Notes under the pieces: model-generated
What the model saw: only the letters and a program-made list of their open reading frames with translations
Told to the model about the DNA's origin: nothing
Databases searched by the model: none
In this document: one piece after another, positions 55,417 to 64,000 of the stretch
Layout of the letters: every line of letters starts with the position of its first letter
How positions within the stretch are numbered: position 1 is the stretch's first letter
From: Chryseosolibacter histidinae
GTDB lineage: Bacteria > Bacteroidota > Bacteroidia > Cytophagales > Cyclobacteriaceae
Length of the DNA stretch: 64,000 nt
Direction of reading: 5' to 3'
Assembly: GCF_018598225.1 (NCBI RefSeq)
Contig: NZ_JAHESF010000007.1
Span: 1-64,000, forward strand
Position numbers and translations under genes: made by a program

Positions 55417-55740
55417 GGGTTCGGAATTAAGGTTGAAGTATTGCCGTTGTGATCTCAGATTCACTTCCGGGTAAATGCAAGCCTTCGCAAGCACACAGCC
55501 ATCATGAAGTATCTTTCCCGCTATTCAGATCCTTAAAAACTACGGGAATACAAGGCTTACAGTCTGGTAAAATTAAGCGACCCGGCAAAACAAGGAATCG
55601 GTGAACGCCGGATTCGAAGACATCAGGGAAACCCCTACTAACCGCACACTTTTTATCCGTACAAAACGGTAGATCCGGGGGGCGACACCTGTTTTCCGTA
55701 AGTGAATTTAATGAATAATGGTCGTTTTACCGATTTAGAC

Positions 55741-55777
55741 GCATTTAACCCGGTATATTGTCGTTTTCACACCTTAC
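55741..55777 (+). promoter_or_regulatory. Shared upstream element, copy 1 (SRPBCC promoter)
   Basis: GCATTTAACC, then ATTGTCG, then CACCTTAC within 37 bases, exactly 56 bases (start to start) before the -7 box at 55797. The corresponding element before the DUF1801 gene (59149-59185) matches at 28 of 37 positions without gaps. Confidence 0.5.
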
Positions 55778-55796
55778 CAAAAGTGGCCGGCTTGCG

Positions 55797-55804
55797 TATG
55801 TTTG
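55797..55804 (+). promoter_or_regulatory. -7 promoter element of the SRPBCC gene
   Basis: TATGTTTG matches TAnnTTTG, 45 bases before the ATG. Confidence 0.55.
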
Positions 55805-55849
55805 TAATATCAAATCGAACAAAAAAACAAACCAAAAAAAATAAACATT

Positions 55850-56275
55850 ATGGAAACGCTCGAAAAAAACGCAATCACTGTTGAAGCAACCATCAAGGCT
55901 CCCGTTGACAAAGTATGGAAGTACTGGAATGAACCCCGGCATATTACCAGGTGGTGTGCAGCGTCAGACGACTGGCATGCACCCAATGCAGAAAACGACC
56001 TGCGCGAAGGTGGTGCATTCAAAACCACGATGGCTGCAAAAGACGGAAGCTTCAGCTTCGACTTCGGTGGCATCTACACCAAAGTTCAGGAGCATAAAAC
56101 CATTGCTTACACCCTGGGCGATGACCGCAAAGTGCACATCACGTTCTCATCCAATGGCAACGAAACAAAAGTAACGGAGACCTTCGATCCTGAAGGCCAG
56201 AACCCGATAGAAATGCAACGGGCAGGATGGCAGGCGATCCTCGACAACTTCAGAAAGTACACTGAAGCGAATTAA
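55850..56275 (+). CDS. SRPBCC/AHSA1-family protein
   Basis: 141 residues of the START/Bet v1-like fold: 'ITVEATIKAPVDKVWKYWNEPRHITRWCAASDDWHAP' at the N-terminus, 'FDFGGIYTKVQEHKTIAYTLGDDRKVHITF' in the middle, and 'RAGWQAILDNFRKYTEAN' at the end. Binds hydrophobic ligands or takes part in stress responses; exact role unknown. Shares a promoter element with the DUF1801 gene 3.4 kb away. Confidence 0.9.
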   Translation: METLEKNAITVEATIKAPVDKVWKYWNEPRHITRWCAASDDWHAPNAENDLREGGAFKTTMAAKDGSFSFDFGGIYTKVQEHKTIAYTLGDDRKVHITFSSNGNETKVTETFDPEGQNPIEMQRAGWQAILDNFRKYTEAN

Positions 56276-56312
56276 GTTAGAAGTTTCAAGTTCGAAGTTC
56301 AAAGTTTAAAGT
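56276..56312. repeat. Word repeat, family D, single arm
   Basis: GTTAGAAGTTTCAAG, TTCGAAGTTCAAAG, TTTAAAGTC right after the SRPBCC stop and before the GTG start of the next gene. No inverted arm seen. Confidence 0.65.
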
Positions 56313-56315
56313 CAG

Positions 56316-56600
56316 GTGAAGAACCTCAGGACCTGTAAGAACGGGCATCAGTACTACAAAAGCAGCGATTGCCCAACATGTCCGGTCTGTGAGCAGGAGA
56401 GAAAGCCATCATCGGGTTTTCTTTCCTTGCTCCCGGCGCCTGCCCGTCGTGCGCTCGAGACAGCGGGAATCGTTACGCTTCACGATCTGTCCAAACGAAG
56501 TGAAGCCGAGATCATGGCCCTGCATGGTATGGGGCGGACCAGCCTGCCAAAACTGCGCCAGGCACTGGCAACGGAGAAGCTATCCTTCCGACAGGAATAA
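56316..56600 (+). CDS. Zinc-ribbon protein with an RNA polymerase alpha C-terminal-like (HhH) domain
   Basis: 94 residues with a GTG start. An N-terminal CKNGH-x9-CPTCPVC cluster probably binds zinc, followed by 'LLPAPARRALETAGIVTLHDLSKRSEAEIMALHGMGRTSLPKLRQAL', a helix-hairpin-helix unit as in RpoA-CTD. Stand-alone copies exist in Bacteroidota genomes with no described function; DNA or protein binding at promoters is the obvious guess. It follows the SRPBCC gene after a family D repeat and may be read through from it. Confidence 0.75.
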   Translation: MKNLRTCKNGHQYYKSSDCPTCPVCEQERKPSSGFLSLLPAPARRALETAGIVTLHDLSKRSEAEIMALHGMGRTSLPKLRQALATEKLSFRQE

Positions 56601-58982
56601 TCACTCATCCTTCAACGTTTCCACGGGATTCAGCCTCGCAGCTTTCCACGACTGGAATCCGATGAAACAAAAGGCGATAACCCACGCCAGCACACCCGAT
56701 AGCACGATCACGACCAAGTCAACCTCCACTTTATAAGCAAACTGGTCGAGCCAGCGCGTCATGACATAATAAACGCAGGGTCCTGAGAGCAGAAATGCAA
56801 TGATGATGGGTACTGAAAATCCGCGGGTGAGCATCAGCAGGATCTGTGACACAGAAGCGCCCAGCACTTTGCGGATGCCGATCTCTTTAGAACGTTTGTT
56901 CACCACAAATGACGACAGGCCCATCAAGCCCAGGCATGCTATCACGATGGCCAGCGCTGAAAATACCTCGAAGAGCGTCAGGAATTTTTCTTCCTGGGTA
57001 TAGGTGCGGGCAAACTCATCGTCGGCGAAATGATATTCAAAGGGCCGGTCTTGCGTAAGTTGCTCCCACTTTTGTTTCAGGGCCGCGAGGGTTGATGGCA
57101 ATTTCTCCGGCGGCACTTTGAGGATCAGGTTATCGGAACAGGCGCGGCTTGAGGCGGCTACCGGGAAATAGGCAATGGGCTCCACTTTCTGGTGCAGTGA
57201 ATAGTGGTGAATATCCTTCACCACACCGATGATAGTTCCTCTCGTTTCGCCGATCATCACTTCCTGGCCCAGGGCTTCTTTCAATCCCATCATTTCACGG
57301 GCAGCTTCGTTGATGATGAAGGCCGCCGAATCATCTGTGCTGAAATTCCGCGACAGGTTGCGACCTTCGACGAACGTGGCTTTCAGCAGATCGAAGTAAT
57401 CGTAGTCGATGGAGATGATGTCGATGACCCGCGTTTGTTGTTCCGTGCTTCCCTGCCAGTTGATGCTCCAGGTGTTGTTCATGGCGGCGGGAAAGGTCTC
57501 TCCTGCGATGGACGCACCCATCACGCCGGGTGTTGCCGCCATCAGCTCGCGTATGTCGGTCATTTTCTTTTGCAGCTCGCGGTCATCTACGGGTATGGTG
57601 ATGAGCTGATCGGTAGACATGCCCAGGTCAGCATGCTTCAGGTAATGCACCTGCCTGCCGATGATCAGCGTGCCGGCGATGAGGGCGATGGAAATGGTGA
57701 ACTGGAAAACCACCAGCACCTGCCTTGCACTGAAGCCTCCCTGTGAGCTTTCGGATCTTGCCTTGAGCGCCTCCAGCGGTTTGAAGCCGGAAAGGAAGAT
57801 GGCCGGATAAAAGCCCGCAAAAAGACTGATGAGGATCATCGCCGAAAGGAAAACCAGCGGAAGCGCGATGGCCGAGAATAATATGGAACTATCACCCACA
57901 TAAGCGATGGCCAGGGGCTGCAGCGCGGAAACGGCAGTGAAAGACACCATCAGCACAACGGCCGCGGTGAGCGCAGACTCCACCATAAACTGCGCAAAGA
58001 TCTGCGGGCGAAAAGCCCCGAGTGTCTTGCGCACACCGATCTCCTTTTTGCGGAGCTCGGCCCTTGCCGTTGAGATATTCACAAAGTTGACACAAGCCAG
58101 CAGGAAGATCAGCATCCCAATCACGGTAAACACATAAACGTTAGTGATGCCGTCAGTGTGATTTTTGCCTACATGGCCCGAGTAGAGGTGCAATCGTGGC
58201 ATGGGCTGGAACTCAAGTCCGGTGCCTTCAAAACCTCCCGTATATTTTTTATAGAACGCCGCGGCCTGTTCTCCCCTGGCAGCCGTTGTTTCAGGATCGT
58301 TCGACAGCGCGTAGGTGGTCACCCATTGCAGGTTCCAGAACTTTTCAAACTGCGGATACACCTGCATGGCGGCGTGCATGGGCGCCAGGAATTTGAACTG
58401 AATGGTTGAGCTTGTGGGAAGATCTTTCACCACGCCGGTCACCGTAAACGAAAATTTCCGGTCGCCATCGTAGATCTTCACTTCCACGGTTTTGCCGATC
58501 GGGTCTTCCTGTTTGAAATATTTCGTGGCCATCGATTCGGTGAGCACAAGGCTATAGGGATCCTTCAACGCCGTGGCGGCATCACCCTTCACCAGCGGAA
58601 AGCTGAACACACTGAAGAAAGAAGAATCGGCCCAGTAGAATTGATCTTCGTAGAAATAAGAGTCTTGGTTTGCGCGTATGGAGACATTATCCTGGCCCAG
58701 GCGCACAATGCTGTTGACCTCGGGATATTCATTTTTAACAGAAGTGCCGAGTGGATACGGCGTAGAGAAGCCCGCACGCCCCGACTCAAGCGAGATCATG
58801 TTCACGCGAAATATGTTGTTCTTATTGACGTGAAACTCATCGGCCTGCAGCTCAGACCACACATACAGAAAAATAAAAATGCAGCAGATGATGCCGGTAG
58901 CGAGCCCGGTGATATTGATGATGGATGAAAAGGGGTGACGAAGCAAATTCCGCCAGGCACTTTTAAAATGAGTAAGCAGCAT
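56601..58982 (-). CDS. FtsX/MacB-type ABC transporter permease
   Basis: 793 residues: two MacB-type extracytoplasmic domains and two FtsX permease blocks, so about eight membrane helices: one at residues 17-43, three near 280-400, another near 425-445, then three near 675-790. Typical landmarks are IFCCI at the start, 'KKEIGVRKTLGA' and 'RSKEIGIRKVLGAS' (both coupling motifs), 'NPVETLKDE' at the end. Bacteroidota carry many of these single-gene permeases, possibly exporting lipids, lipoproteins or antimicrobial compounds. No ATPase gene adjoins. Convergent with the RpoA-CTD-like gene (stops adjacent). Confidence 0.93.
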   Translation of the reverse strand: MLLTHFKSAWRNLLRHPFSSIINITGLATGIICCIFIFLYVWSELQADEFHVNKNNIFRVNMISLESGRAGFSTPYPLGTSVKNEYPEVNSIVRLGQDNVSIRANQDSYFYEDQFYWADSSFFSVFSFPLVKGDAATALKDPYSLVLTESMATKYFKQEDPIGKTVEVKIYDGDRKFSFTVTGVVKDLPTSSTIQFKFLAPMHAAMQVYPQFEKFWNLQWVTTYALSNDPETTAARGEQAAAFYKKYTGGFEGTGLEFQPMPRLHLYSGHVGKNHTDGITNVYVFTVIGMLIFLLACVNFVNISTARAELRKKEIGVRKTLGAFRPQIFAQFMVESALTAAVVLMVSFTAVSALQPLAIAYVGDSSILFSAIALPLVFLSAMILISLFAGFYPAIFLSGFKPLEALKARSESSQGGFSARQVLVVFQFTISIALIAGTLIIGRQVHYLKHADLGMSTDQLITIPVDDRELQKKMTDIRELMAATPGVMGASIAGETFPAAMNNTWSINWQGSTEQQTRVIDIISIDYDYFDLLKATFVEGRNLSRNFSTDDSAAFIINEAAREMMGLKEALGQEVMIGETRGTIIGVVKDIHHYSLHQKVEPIAYFPVAASSRACSDNLILKVPPEKLPSTLAALKQKWEQLTQDRPFEYHFADDEFARTYTQEEKFLTLFEVFSALAIVIACLGLMGLSSFVVNKRSKEIGIRKVLGASVSQILLMLTRGFSVPIIIAFLLSGPCVYYVMTRWLDQFAYKVEVDLVVIVLSGVLAWVIAFCFIGFQSWKAARLNPVETLKDE

Positions 58983-59148
58983 AGATCATGGAATAGGTAG
59001 CACCATGCTGGCGAAATTGGTGCCAGAAGCAAAACAATGCGTAAGGGCCGTTTTTTGATCTCTTTCTTGTGCGATTATGGATAACCCTGTTCGGATGCGA
59101 AACGTTTTGGATTCCCATGCGACCACAGTGCTGCCAGGCTTTTTTGTC

Positions 59149-59185
59149 GCATTTAACCATTTAAATTGTCGGTCCTGCACCTTAC
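59149..59185 (+). promoter_or_regulatory. Shared upstream element, copy 2 (DUF1801 promoter)
   Basis: Same order of blocks as at 55741 (GCATTTAACC, ATTGTCG, CACCTTAC) and the same 56-base distance to the -7 box. TTTAACCATTTAAA in its middle is an imperfect inverted repeat. Confidence 0.5.
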
Positions 59186-59204
59186 GCCGAAACAACCAGG
59201 CTGC

Positions 59205-59212
59205 TAGTTTTG
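59205..59212 (+). promoter_or_regulatory. -7 promoter element of the DUF1801 gene
   Basis: TAGTTTTG matches TAnnTTTG; the ATG is at 59228, 16 bases after the box, so the transcript has almost no leader. Confidence 0.5.
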
Positions 59213-59227
59213 TCAAAAAAAACTTTT

Positions 59228-59623
59228 ATGGCATCAGAAAAAATAAAATTCGAAACCGCTGACCAATATATCAGCTCCTTTCCGAAAGATGTGCAGGCGA
59301 TCCTGCAAAAGGTAAGGAAGACCATTCAAAAGGCAGTGCCCGAAGCGGAAGAGGTGATCAGTTATAACATTCCGGCTTTCAAATTCAACGGATGGGTATT
59401 TTACTACTCCGCCTACACCAACCATTTTTCGCTTTCATGTCCTCCGCCCTTCACCATCTTCGACAAGTTCAAGAAAGAGCTTGCCGGGTATGAGCAGTCC
59501 AAGAGCGCCATCCGTTTTCCGTTAGACCAACCAGTGCCCACAACGCTGATCGCCGACATGGCAAAATTCCGCGCTCAGCAGAACACGGCGAGCGAGGCCA
59601 AAAAGAAAGTTAAGAAAAAGTAG
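59228..59623 (+). CDS. DUF1801 (YdhG/iron-chaperone-like) protein
   Basis: 131 residues from the ATG at 59228. The pattern 'ETADQYISSFPKDVQAILQKVRKTIQKAVPEAEEVISYNIPAFKFNGWVFYYSAYTNHFSLSCPPP' is the YdhG-like DUF1801 fold, related to frataxin-like proteins. It has a lysine-rich tail (AKKKVKKK). Probably cytoplasmic, role unknown. Confidence 0.9.
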   Translation: MASEKIKFETADQYISSFPKDVQAILQKVRKTIQKAVPEAEEVISYNIPAFKFNGWVFYYSAYTNHFSLSCPPPFTIFDKFKKELAGYEQSKSAIRFPLDQPVPTTLIADMAKFRAQQNTASEAKKKVKKK

Positions 59624-59773
59624 TGGATATATAACCGGCAATACATCGGTAGTATTTCAAATGTGAATTTTTGACGGTTGCAAAGGCAGGCCAACGAAAA
59701 TTAGCACAGCGTCTTGTCACTTATATTAAGTTTTCATTATAGCTTTCAAGCGTTTAACCCAAACTTAATATAT

Positions 59774-62700
59774 ATGACGAAAAATCTACGATGGCTTAAC
59801 AGGCCCAGATTCTTCATTGCTTTGTTGATGGTGTTTACTACGCTGGTGCACGGCCGGGTGAACGCGCAGTCTGAGTCGCAGCACCTTGTGAAAGGAGTGA
59901 TCAAGGACGAAAAAGGGGAAAGTCTCCCCGGTGTTTCCATTGTGCTCATGGGCACCACACGCGGCACCATCACCGACCTGAATGGAGCGTACAGCCTGAG
60001 CATACCCGAGGCCAGCGGACAAACCGTAACCCTTCAGGCAACGTTTGTCGGTTACCAGCGCGCAACACAGCAGGTGAAAGCCGATGCGGGCGGCACAACC
60101 ACGCTCGACATCACCATGAAATTAGACTTTCTGTCGCTGGATGAAGTGGTGGTTACGGGCACCTCTGTGGCCACCAGCAAACGGCAGCTTGGCAATGCCA
60201 TCTCAACGGTACAGGTGTCAAACTACCAGGGCAGCGTTGCCACTTCCATCGACCAGCTGCTAACAGGAAAAGTTGCCGGCGCACAGATCACCCAGAATTC
60301 AGGGAACCCCGCGGGAGGCATCAGCGTCAGGCTCCGGGGCCCCAGCACCATCGTTGGCTCTTCCGATCCACTCTATATTGTTGACGGCGTGATCGTGAAC
60401 AACGCATCGCCCGAGCTCATCGACCTGGGCGGTTATGCTCAAAACCGTATGGTTGACATCAACCCCAACGATATCGAACGCATCGAGATCATCAAGGGTG
60501 CCGCCGCCGCTGCCATTTACGGATCGCGTGCCAACAACGGGGTGGTACAGATCTTCACTAAAAAAGGAAAAGAAGGGAAACCCCAGGTGGAATTCTCCAC
60601 GCAATTCCGCATGAGCGAGATCCGGAAAACACTCCCCTACAACAAGGTGCCTTTCACCTTTACCAACACCACCGTCACAGATCTCAGCACCGTACCCGTG
60701 CAGCGGTACGATCTGCAGGACAGGATCTTTCAGAAAGCTTACGGAACGGAGAACTATCTTTCTGTTGCAGGTGGCACCAGTTCCACCCAGTACTTTATGT
60801 CGGTGTCTAACTTTTTCAACCAGGGTATTGTCAGAAGCACCGATTTTTCGCGTAACGGCGTAAGGCTGAGGGTACAGCAGAACTTCGGCACACGGGCTAC
60901 ACTCTCCATCGGATCGAACTATACGTTCAGCAGCAGTCATGAGCTGCCCAACGGTGGTATCAACGAAGCCTATGGTGCGCTGACAGGATTTATTTTCAGC
61001 AACAATTTTATCAACCCTGAAAAGGATCCTGCTACAGGAAAGTATCCATCGACAGCGCCCACTTCGGTGGTGCTGAGAACCAATCCGCTGGAAGCAATAG
61101 ACCGGTTTGACTTCCGTCAGCGTACAGGGCGGTTTATCGGAGATGCGCAGCTTCAGCTCAACCTGCTGGAAGGACTTTCGCTGAACTATAATTTTGGCGT
61201 GGATACCTATACACAGATGGCGCACGGATATATTCCACCCAACAACACAACGCCCAGCTACAACCTCGGCTATTCCAGGAGGTCTGATCAGAATGTGTTA
61301 CAGCTGAACAACGACCTTAACCTCAGTTACCAGACCAGGCTTTCAGACTGGCTCGAGTCGACAACGGGCCTGGGTGGAACGATCCAGTACGACCGTACCT
61401 TCACAACTGCCATCACGGCGCAGCAGCTGGGAACATTCGGTGAGACGGTGAATAACGGGTCGAGCATTGTGGCCTCGGAACTGCGCAGCGAACGTTCTAT
61501 TCTGGGTGCTTTTGTTCAACAGACCTTCGGTATTGCTGATAAGATCTTTGTTACCGGTGCCGCGCGGGTAGATGCTTCTTCCGTTTATGGTGAAGACAAC
61601 CGCTGGCAATTCTTCCCGAAAGTTAGCGGTTCCTATATCCTGTCTGAAGAAAATTTCTGGAAGGACAACGTCACCTTCGCCTCTACTTTCAAGATCAGGG
61701 GTGCCTGGGGACAATCCGGAAACCTGACAGCCATCGGCGCGTACGACAGGTTCACCACTTATACACCTGCCTCCCTCAGCACACTTGTTGGATACACCGC
61801 TCCGCTCACGCTGGGCAATTTCGATGTGAAGCCCGAACGCCAGACCGAGCTGGAGGCTGGCTTTGATTTGGGTTTGCTGAACGACCGCATCGGTGTGGAA
61901 TTCTCTTACTTCAAAAAAAATGTTGAAGACCTCATCCTGAACCGTACGCTGGCACCTTCCACTGGCTTCAACAACCGGTTCATCAACGTAGGCACCATGA
62001 CCAACAAAGGATTCGAAGTGCAGGTGAAGGCGGCCATCGTGCAGAACACCAGCGTAAAATGGTCGAGCACCTTCAGCTACACACACAATAAAAACACCGT
62101 TGATGGTGTAGAGGGCAGCGGCGTTTTGCCATTCTCCGGCGGATTCGGACAGGTGGCTGCAGTGAACGGCTATCCATTGGGAGCATTTTATAGTACATTC
62201 TTTGCACGCAATCCTGATGGCAGCCTGTTGCTCACGCCCACCGGGCTTCCACAACGCGAACGCGGTGTTCAGGGCGCCAACGGAACTTATACAACGCAAC
62301 GCGATGCTTTGGGTCAGCCTTCAGGTGCCATCCTCTCCAGGGTGATCGGCAATCCTAATCCGGAGCACATCGTGTCATGGATCAACGACGTGGAATGGAA
62401 TAAATTCTCTTTCCGTATGCAGTGGGATGGCATGCTGGGATTCGATGTTTTCAACTTTACGAAACGTGTGGGCGACCGCGATCTCTACGGAGGGCTTCAG
62501 GGGTATGAGCCCGAGCTGCGCGGCGAAGTGCCCAAGGGAACGAGCGCTGCCCTGTTCAGCGTTTTCGAAAACTGGATCGAAGACGGAAGCTTTGTGAAGC
62601 TGCGCGAGCTTTCTGTATCGTATAATGTGAAGCCCGGCGTGCTGGGTATCCAGAACATGAGGATCTTTGTTGCCGGACGCAACCTGCTTTCTATCGACGA

Positions 62701-62821
62701 CTATAGCGGATATGATCCTGAGACCAACGCCGCGGGTCAGACCAATGCGGTACGCGGTTTCGATTTCGTGGAGGTGCCTATTCCCCGTAGCTATGCGTTG
62801 GGTGTAAATGTTAAATTCTAA
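59774..62821 (+). CDS. SusC/RagA-type TonB-dependent outer-membrane receptor
   Basis: 1015 residues from the ATG at 59774 (the frame is open from 59714). Signal peptide, carboxypeptidase-regulatory-like domain (LVKGVIKDEKGESLPGVSIVLMGTTRGTITDLNGAYSL), plug (DEVVVTGTSVATSKRQLGNAISTV; IYGSRANNGVVQIFTKKG) and a 22-strand barrel ending in SYALGVNVKF. No N-terminal DUF4974/FecR domain or sigma-factor partner in the window. It imports oligosaccharides, peptides or siderophore-like ligands together with the SusD lipoprotein encoded 12 bases downstream. Confidence 0.96.
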   Translation: MTKNLRWLNRPRFFIALLMVFTTLVHGRVNAQSESQHLVKGVIKDEKGESLPGVSIVLMGTTRGTITDLNGAYSLSIPEASGQTVTLQATFVGYQRATQQVKADAGGTTTLDITMKLDFLSLDEVVVTGTSVATSKRQLGNAISTVQVSNYQGSVATSIDQLLTGKVAGAQITQNSGNPAGGISVRLRGPSTIVGSSDPLYIVDGVIVNNASPELIDLGGYAQNRMVDINPNDIERIEIIKGAAAAAIYGSRANNGVVQIFTKKGKEGKPQVEFSTQFRMSEIRKTLPYNKVPFTFTNTTVTDLSTVPVQRYDLQDRIFQKAYGTENYLSVAGGTSSTQYFMSVSNFFNQGIVRSTDFSRNGVRLRVQQNFGTRATLSIGSNYTFSSSHELPNGGINEAYGALTGFIFSNNFINPEKDPATGKYPSTAPTSVVLRTNPLEAIDRFDFRQRTGRFIGDAQLQLNLLEGLSLNYNFGVDTYTQMAHGYIPPNNTTPSYNLGYSRRSDQNVLQLNNDLNLSYQTRLSDWLESTTGLGGTIQYDRTFTTAITAQQLGTFGETVNNGSSIVASELRSERSILGAFVQQTFGIADKIFVTGAARVDASSVYGEDNRWQFFPKVSGSYILSEENFWKDNVTFASTFKIRGAWGQSGNLTAIGAYDRFTTYTPASLSTLVGYTAPLTLGNFDVKPERQTELEAGFDLGLLNDRIGVEFSYFKKNVEDLILNRTLAPSTGFNNRFINVGTMTNKGFEVQVKAAIVQNTSVKWSSTFSYTHNKNTVDGVEGSGVLPFSGGFGQVAAVNGYPLGAFYSTFFARNPDGSLLLTPTGLPQRERGVQGANGTYTTQRDALGQPSGAILSRVIGNPNPEHIVSWINDVEWNKFSFRMQWDGMLGFDVFNFTKRVGDRDLYGGLQGYEPELRGEVPKGTSAALFSVFENWIEDGSFVKLRELSVSYNVKPGVLGIQNMRIFVAGRNLLSIDDYSGYDPETNAAGQTNAVRGFDFVEVPIPRSYALGVNVKF

Positions 62822-62833
62822 ACAGCTGAAATC

Positions 62834-64000
62834 ATGAATCGTAAAAATATATCATTCAAAAACATATTCATCGCGTTGTCGGTGCTGGTGCTCGCATCAT
62901 GCTCACTCGATATCGACAATCCTAACGGCCCGACCGATGAACAGGTACTCAATTCAAGGGATGGATTGATCACTCACAGTGTAGGGATGCGGAATACCTA
63001 CTCCACTTTGGCATTGGAGTCTATCATTCTTAATCCTGGCGCCACCGCCCACGAGTTGCGGGGCATCACAACGTTCACCAACGTGATCGAGATAGACCAG
63101 GGCGGAACAGCGCTGCCCAACTTCAACGGCAACATCACCGGTGTATGGCAACGCCCTTTGCGTGTCATGGCGATGGCAGAAGACATCATTGCCAAAGCCC
63201 CGACTGTGCTTGCCACCGACCCGGCCATGCTCAGTGGTGTGATGTCGCACGCTAAACTTTTCAAAGCCATGACCCTCGGTGCCCTCGCGCAGAGCTTCAC
63301 ACACGGTGTGCTGAATACCGACAAGTCAGGAAGTGCCACCTTCGCGCCACGTGAAACGCTGCTGGCCACCGCCATCACCTTGCTGAAAGAGGCAGATGCC
63401 GCCCTCACCGCCACACCTCCTTCTGCCGAATTCACTTCACGCGTCACTGGTGCGGAGTTCAACCTGCCCAACACCATACGGGCCTACCTGGCAAGGTACT
63501 CGCTCATGGCTGGTAACTATGCTGATGCCATTGCTGCAGCACAGTCCGTCAATCTTACGGTTGCCTCGAGCTTTATCTTCACCAACCTGGCACCTAACCC
63601 GCTTTACCAGCAGATACAAGTATCGAAAAACTTTGCTGCGCGCGATCAGTTCGGATTACCGCCTGCGCTGGTGGAAGCAGGAGACGGAAGGCTTGCTTTT
63701 TATTTCACAACGAACACTGCCACCCACCAGGGTGATCCCATCGACAACCTCACGGGTTTCGCCACCGCCATTGACAAACCTATCCCGGTGTATTTGCCCG
63801 ACGAAATGCGACTCATCATCGCGGAAGCGCTCATCAGAAGCAATGGCTCCATCCCCGATGCTATTGTACAGATCAACGCCGTGCGCACGCAAACCACCGG
63901 AGATCCCTTTGGCGTACATGCCGGCCTGGGAGCCTACATGGGTGCGATAACGACCGACGCCCTGCTTACCGAGATTTACAAGCAGCGCAGCGCCGAGTTA
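62834..64000 (+). CDS. SusD/RagB-type surface lipoprotein, N-terminal part (cut by window edge)
   Basis: 389 codons are visible. Lipobox LASC (Cys23) with acidic residues after it (SLDIDNPNGPTDEQVL) marks surface export. The helical body shows SusD features (SGVMSHAKLFKAMTLGALAQSF..., YLARYSLMAGNYADAIAAAQS, and LPDEMRLIIAEALIRSNG, the TPR-like repeats). It forms a lid complex with the SusC protein. Ligand unknown; the closing enzymes of the locus are outside the window. Confidence 0.93.
   Translation, partial: MNRKNISFKNIFIALSVLVLASCSLDIDNPNGPTDEQVLNSRDGLITHSVGMRNTYSTLALESIILNPGATAHELRGITTFTNVIEIDQGGTALPNFNGNITGVWQRPLRVMAMAEDIIAKAPTVLATDPAMLSGVMSHAKLFKAMTLGALAQSFTHGVLNTDKSGSATFAPRETLLATAITLLKEADAALTATPPSAEFTSRVTGAEFNLPNTIRAYLARYSLMAGNYADAIAAAQSVNLTVASSFIFTNLAPNPLYQQIQVSKNFAARDQFGLPPALVEAGDGRLAFYFTTNTATHQGDPIDNLTGFATAIDKPIPVYLPDEMRLIIAEALIRSNGSIPDAIVQINAVRTQTTGDPFGVHAGLGAYMGAITTDALLTEIYKQRSAEL

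Overview
The window reads as a chromosomal segment of a Bacteroidota bacterium, most likely a Cytophagales-type soil or freshwater organism. The signs are a SusC/SusD pair at the right end, a GH92 mannosidase, many lipobox signal peptides, LytS/LytTR and Reg_prop hybrid sensors, the Bacteroidota -7 promoter element TAnnTTTG before several genes, and almost no Shine-Dalgarno sequences. Base composition looks close to 50% GC throughout. I see no rRNA, tRNA, CRISPR array, insertion sequence or prophage.

Layout. 1-4659 (minus): a tight seven-gene operon with a SpeD-like decarboxylase, two DUF4178 zinc-ribbon proteins, a 56-residue membrane protein, a DUF350 protein, a membrane-embedded spermidine synthase homologue and a Tat-exported FAD oxidoreductase cut by the window edge. 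5-9.4 kb: PBP1A, a membrane-anchored NAPE-PLD-type metallohydrolase and endonuclease V. 9.5-12.9 kb: an OmpR/histidine-kinase pair with an outer-membrane-type protein and a PepSY-like protein; all three transcription units carry the same putative operator. 12.9-25.5 kb: patatin, SNase, Hsp20-like, an arginyltransferase-like protein, a secreted Cys/His protein, a membrane adenylate cyclase, an EF-hand lipoprotein, GH92, DinB, SnoaL-like and an esterase. 25.7-33.8 kb: two more two-component systems and a two-gene module (HAD plus a NadM-like/methyltransferase fusion). 34-48.7 kb: a UvrA paralogue, AraC regulator, aldo/keto reductase, a RecB-nuclease/helicase, a haloperoxidase-like lipoprotein, Gfo/Idh and a Tat-signal DapA homologue. 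49-55.4 kb: a receiver, a CHASE3-type kinase and a giant hybrid sensor. 55.8-64 kb: SRPBCC, RpoA-CTD-like, FtsX-type permease, DUF1801 and SusC/SusD (cut by the right edge).

Three points stand out. First, the left operon looks like a membrane- and periplasm-facing polyamine (or polyamine-like) system whose SpeD has lost the canonical catalytic cysteine. Second, two small regulons can be read from the DNA: TTTCC-N6-TTTCC direct repeats at three promoters near the OmpR-type regulator, and a shared 37-bp element at an identical distance from the -7 box before the SRPBCC and DUF1801 genes. Third, gene borders are filled with hairpins whose arms are imprecise iterations of a short word, with a different word at different loci. 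Several of these run into stop codons, and one forms the C-terminus of a protein.
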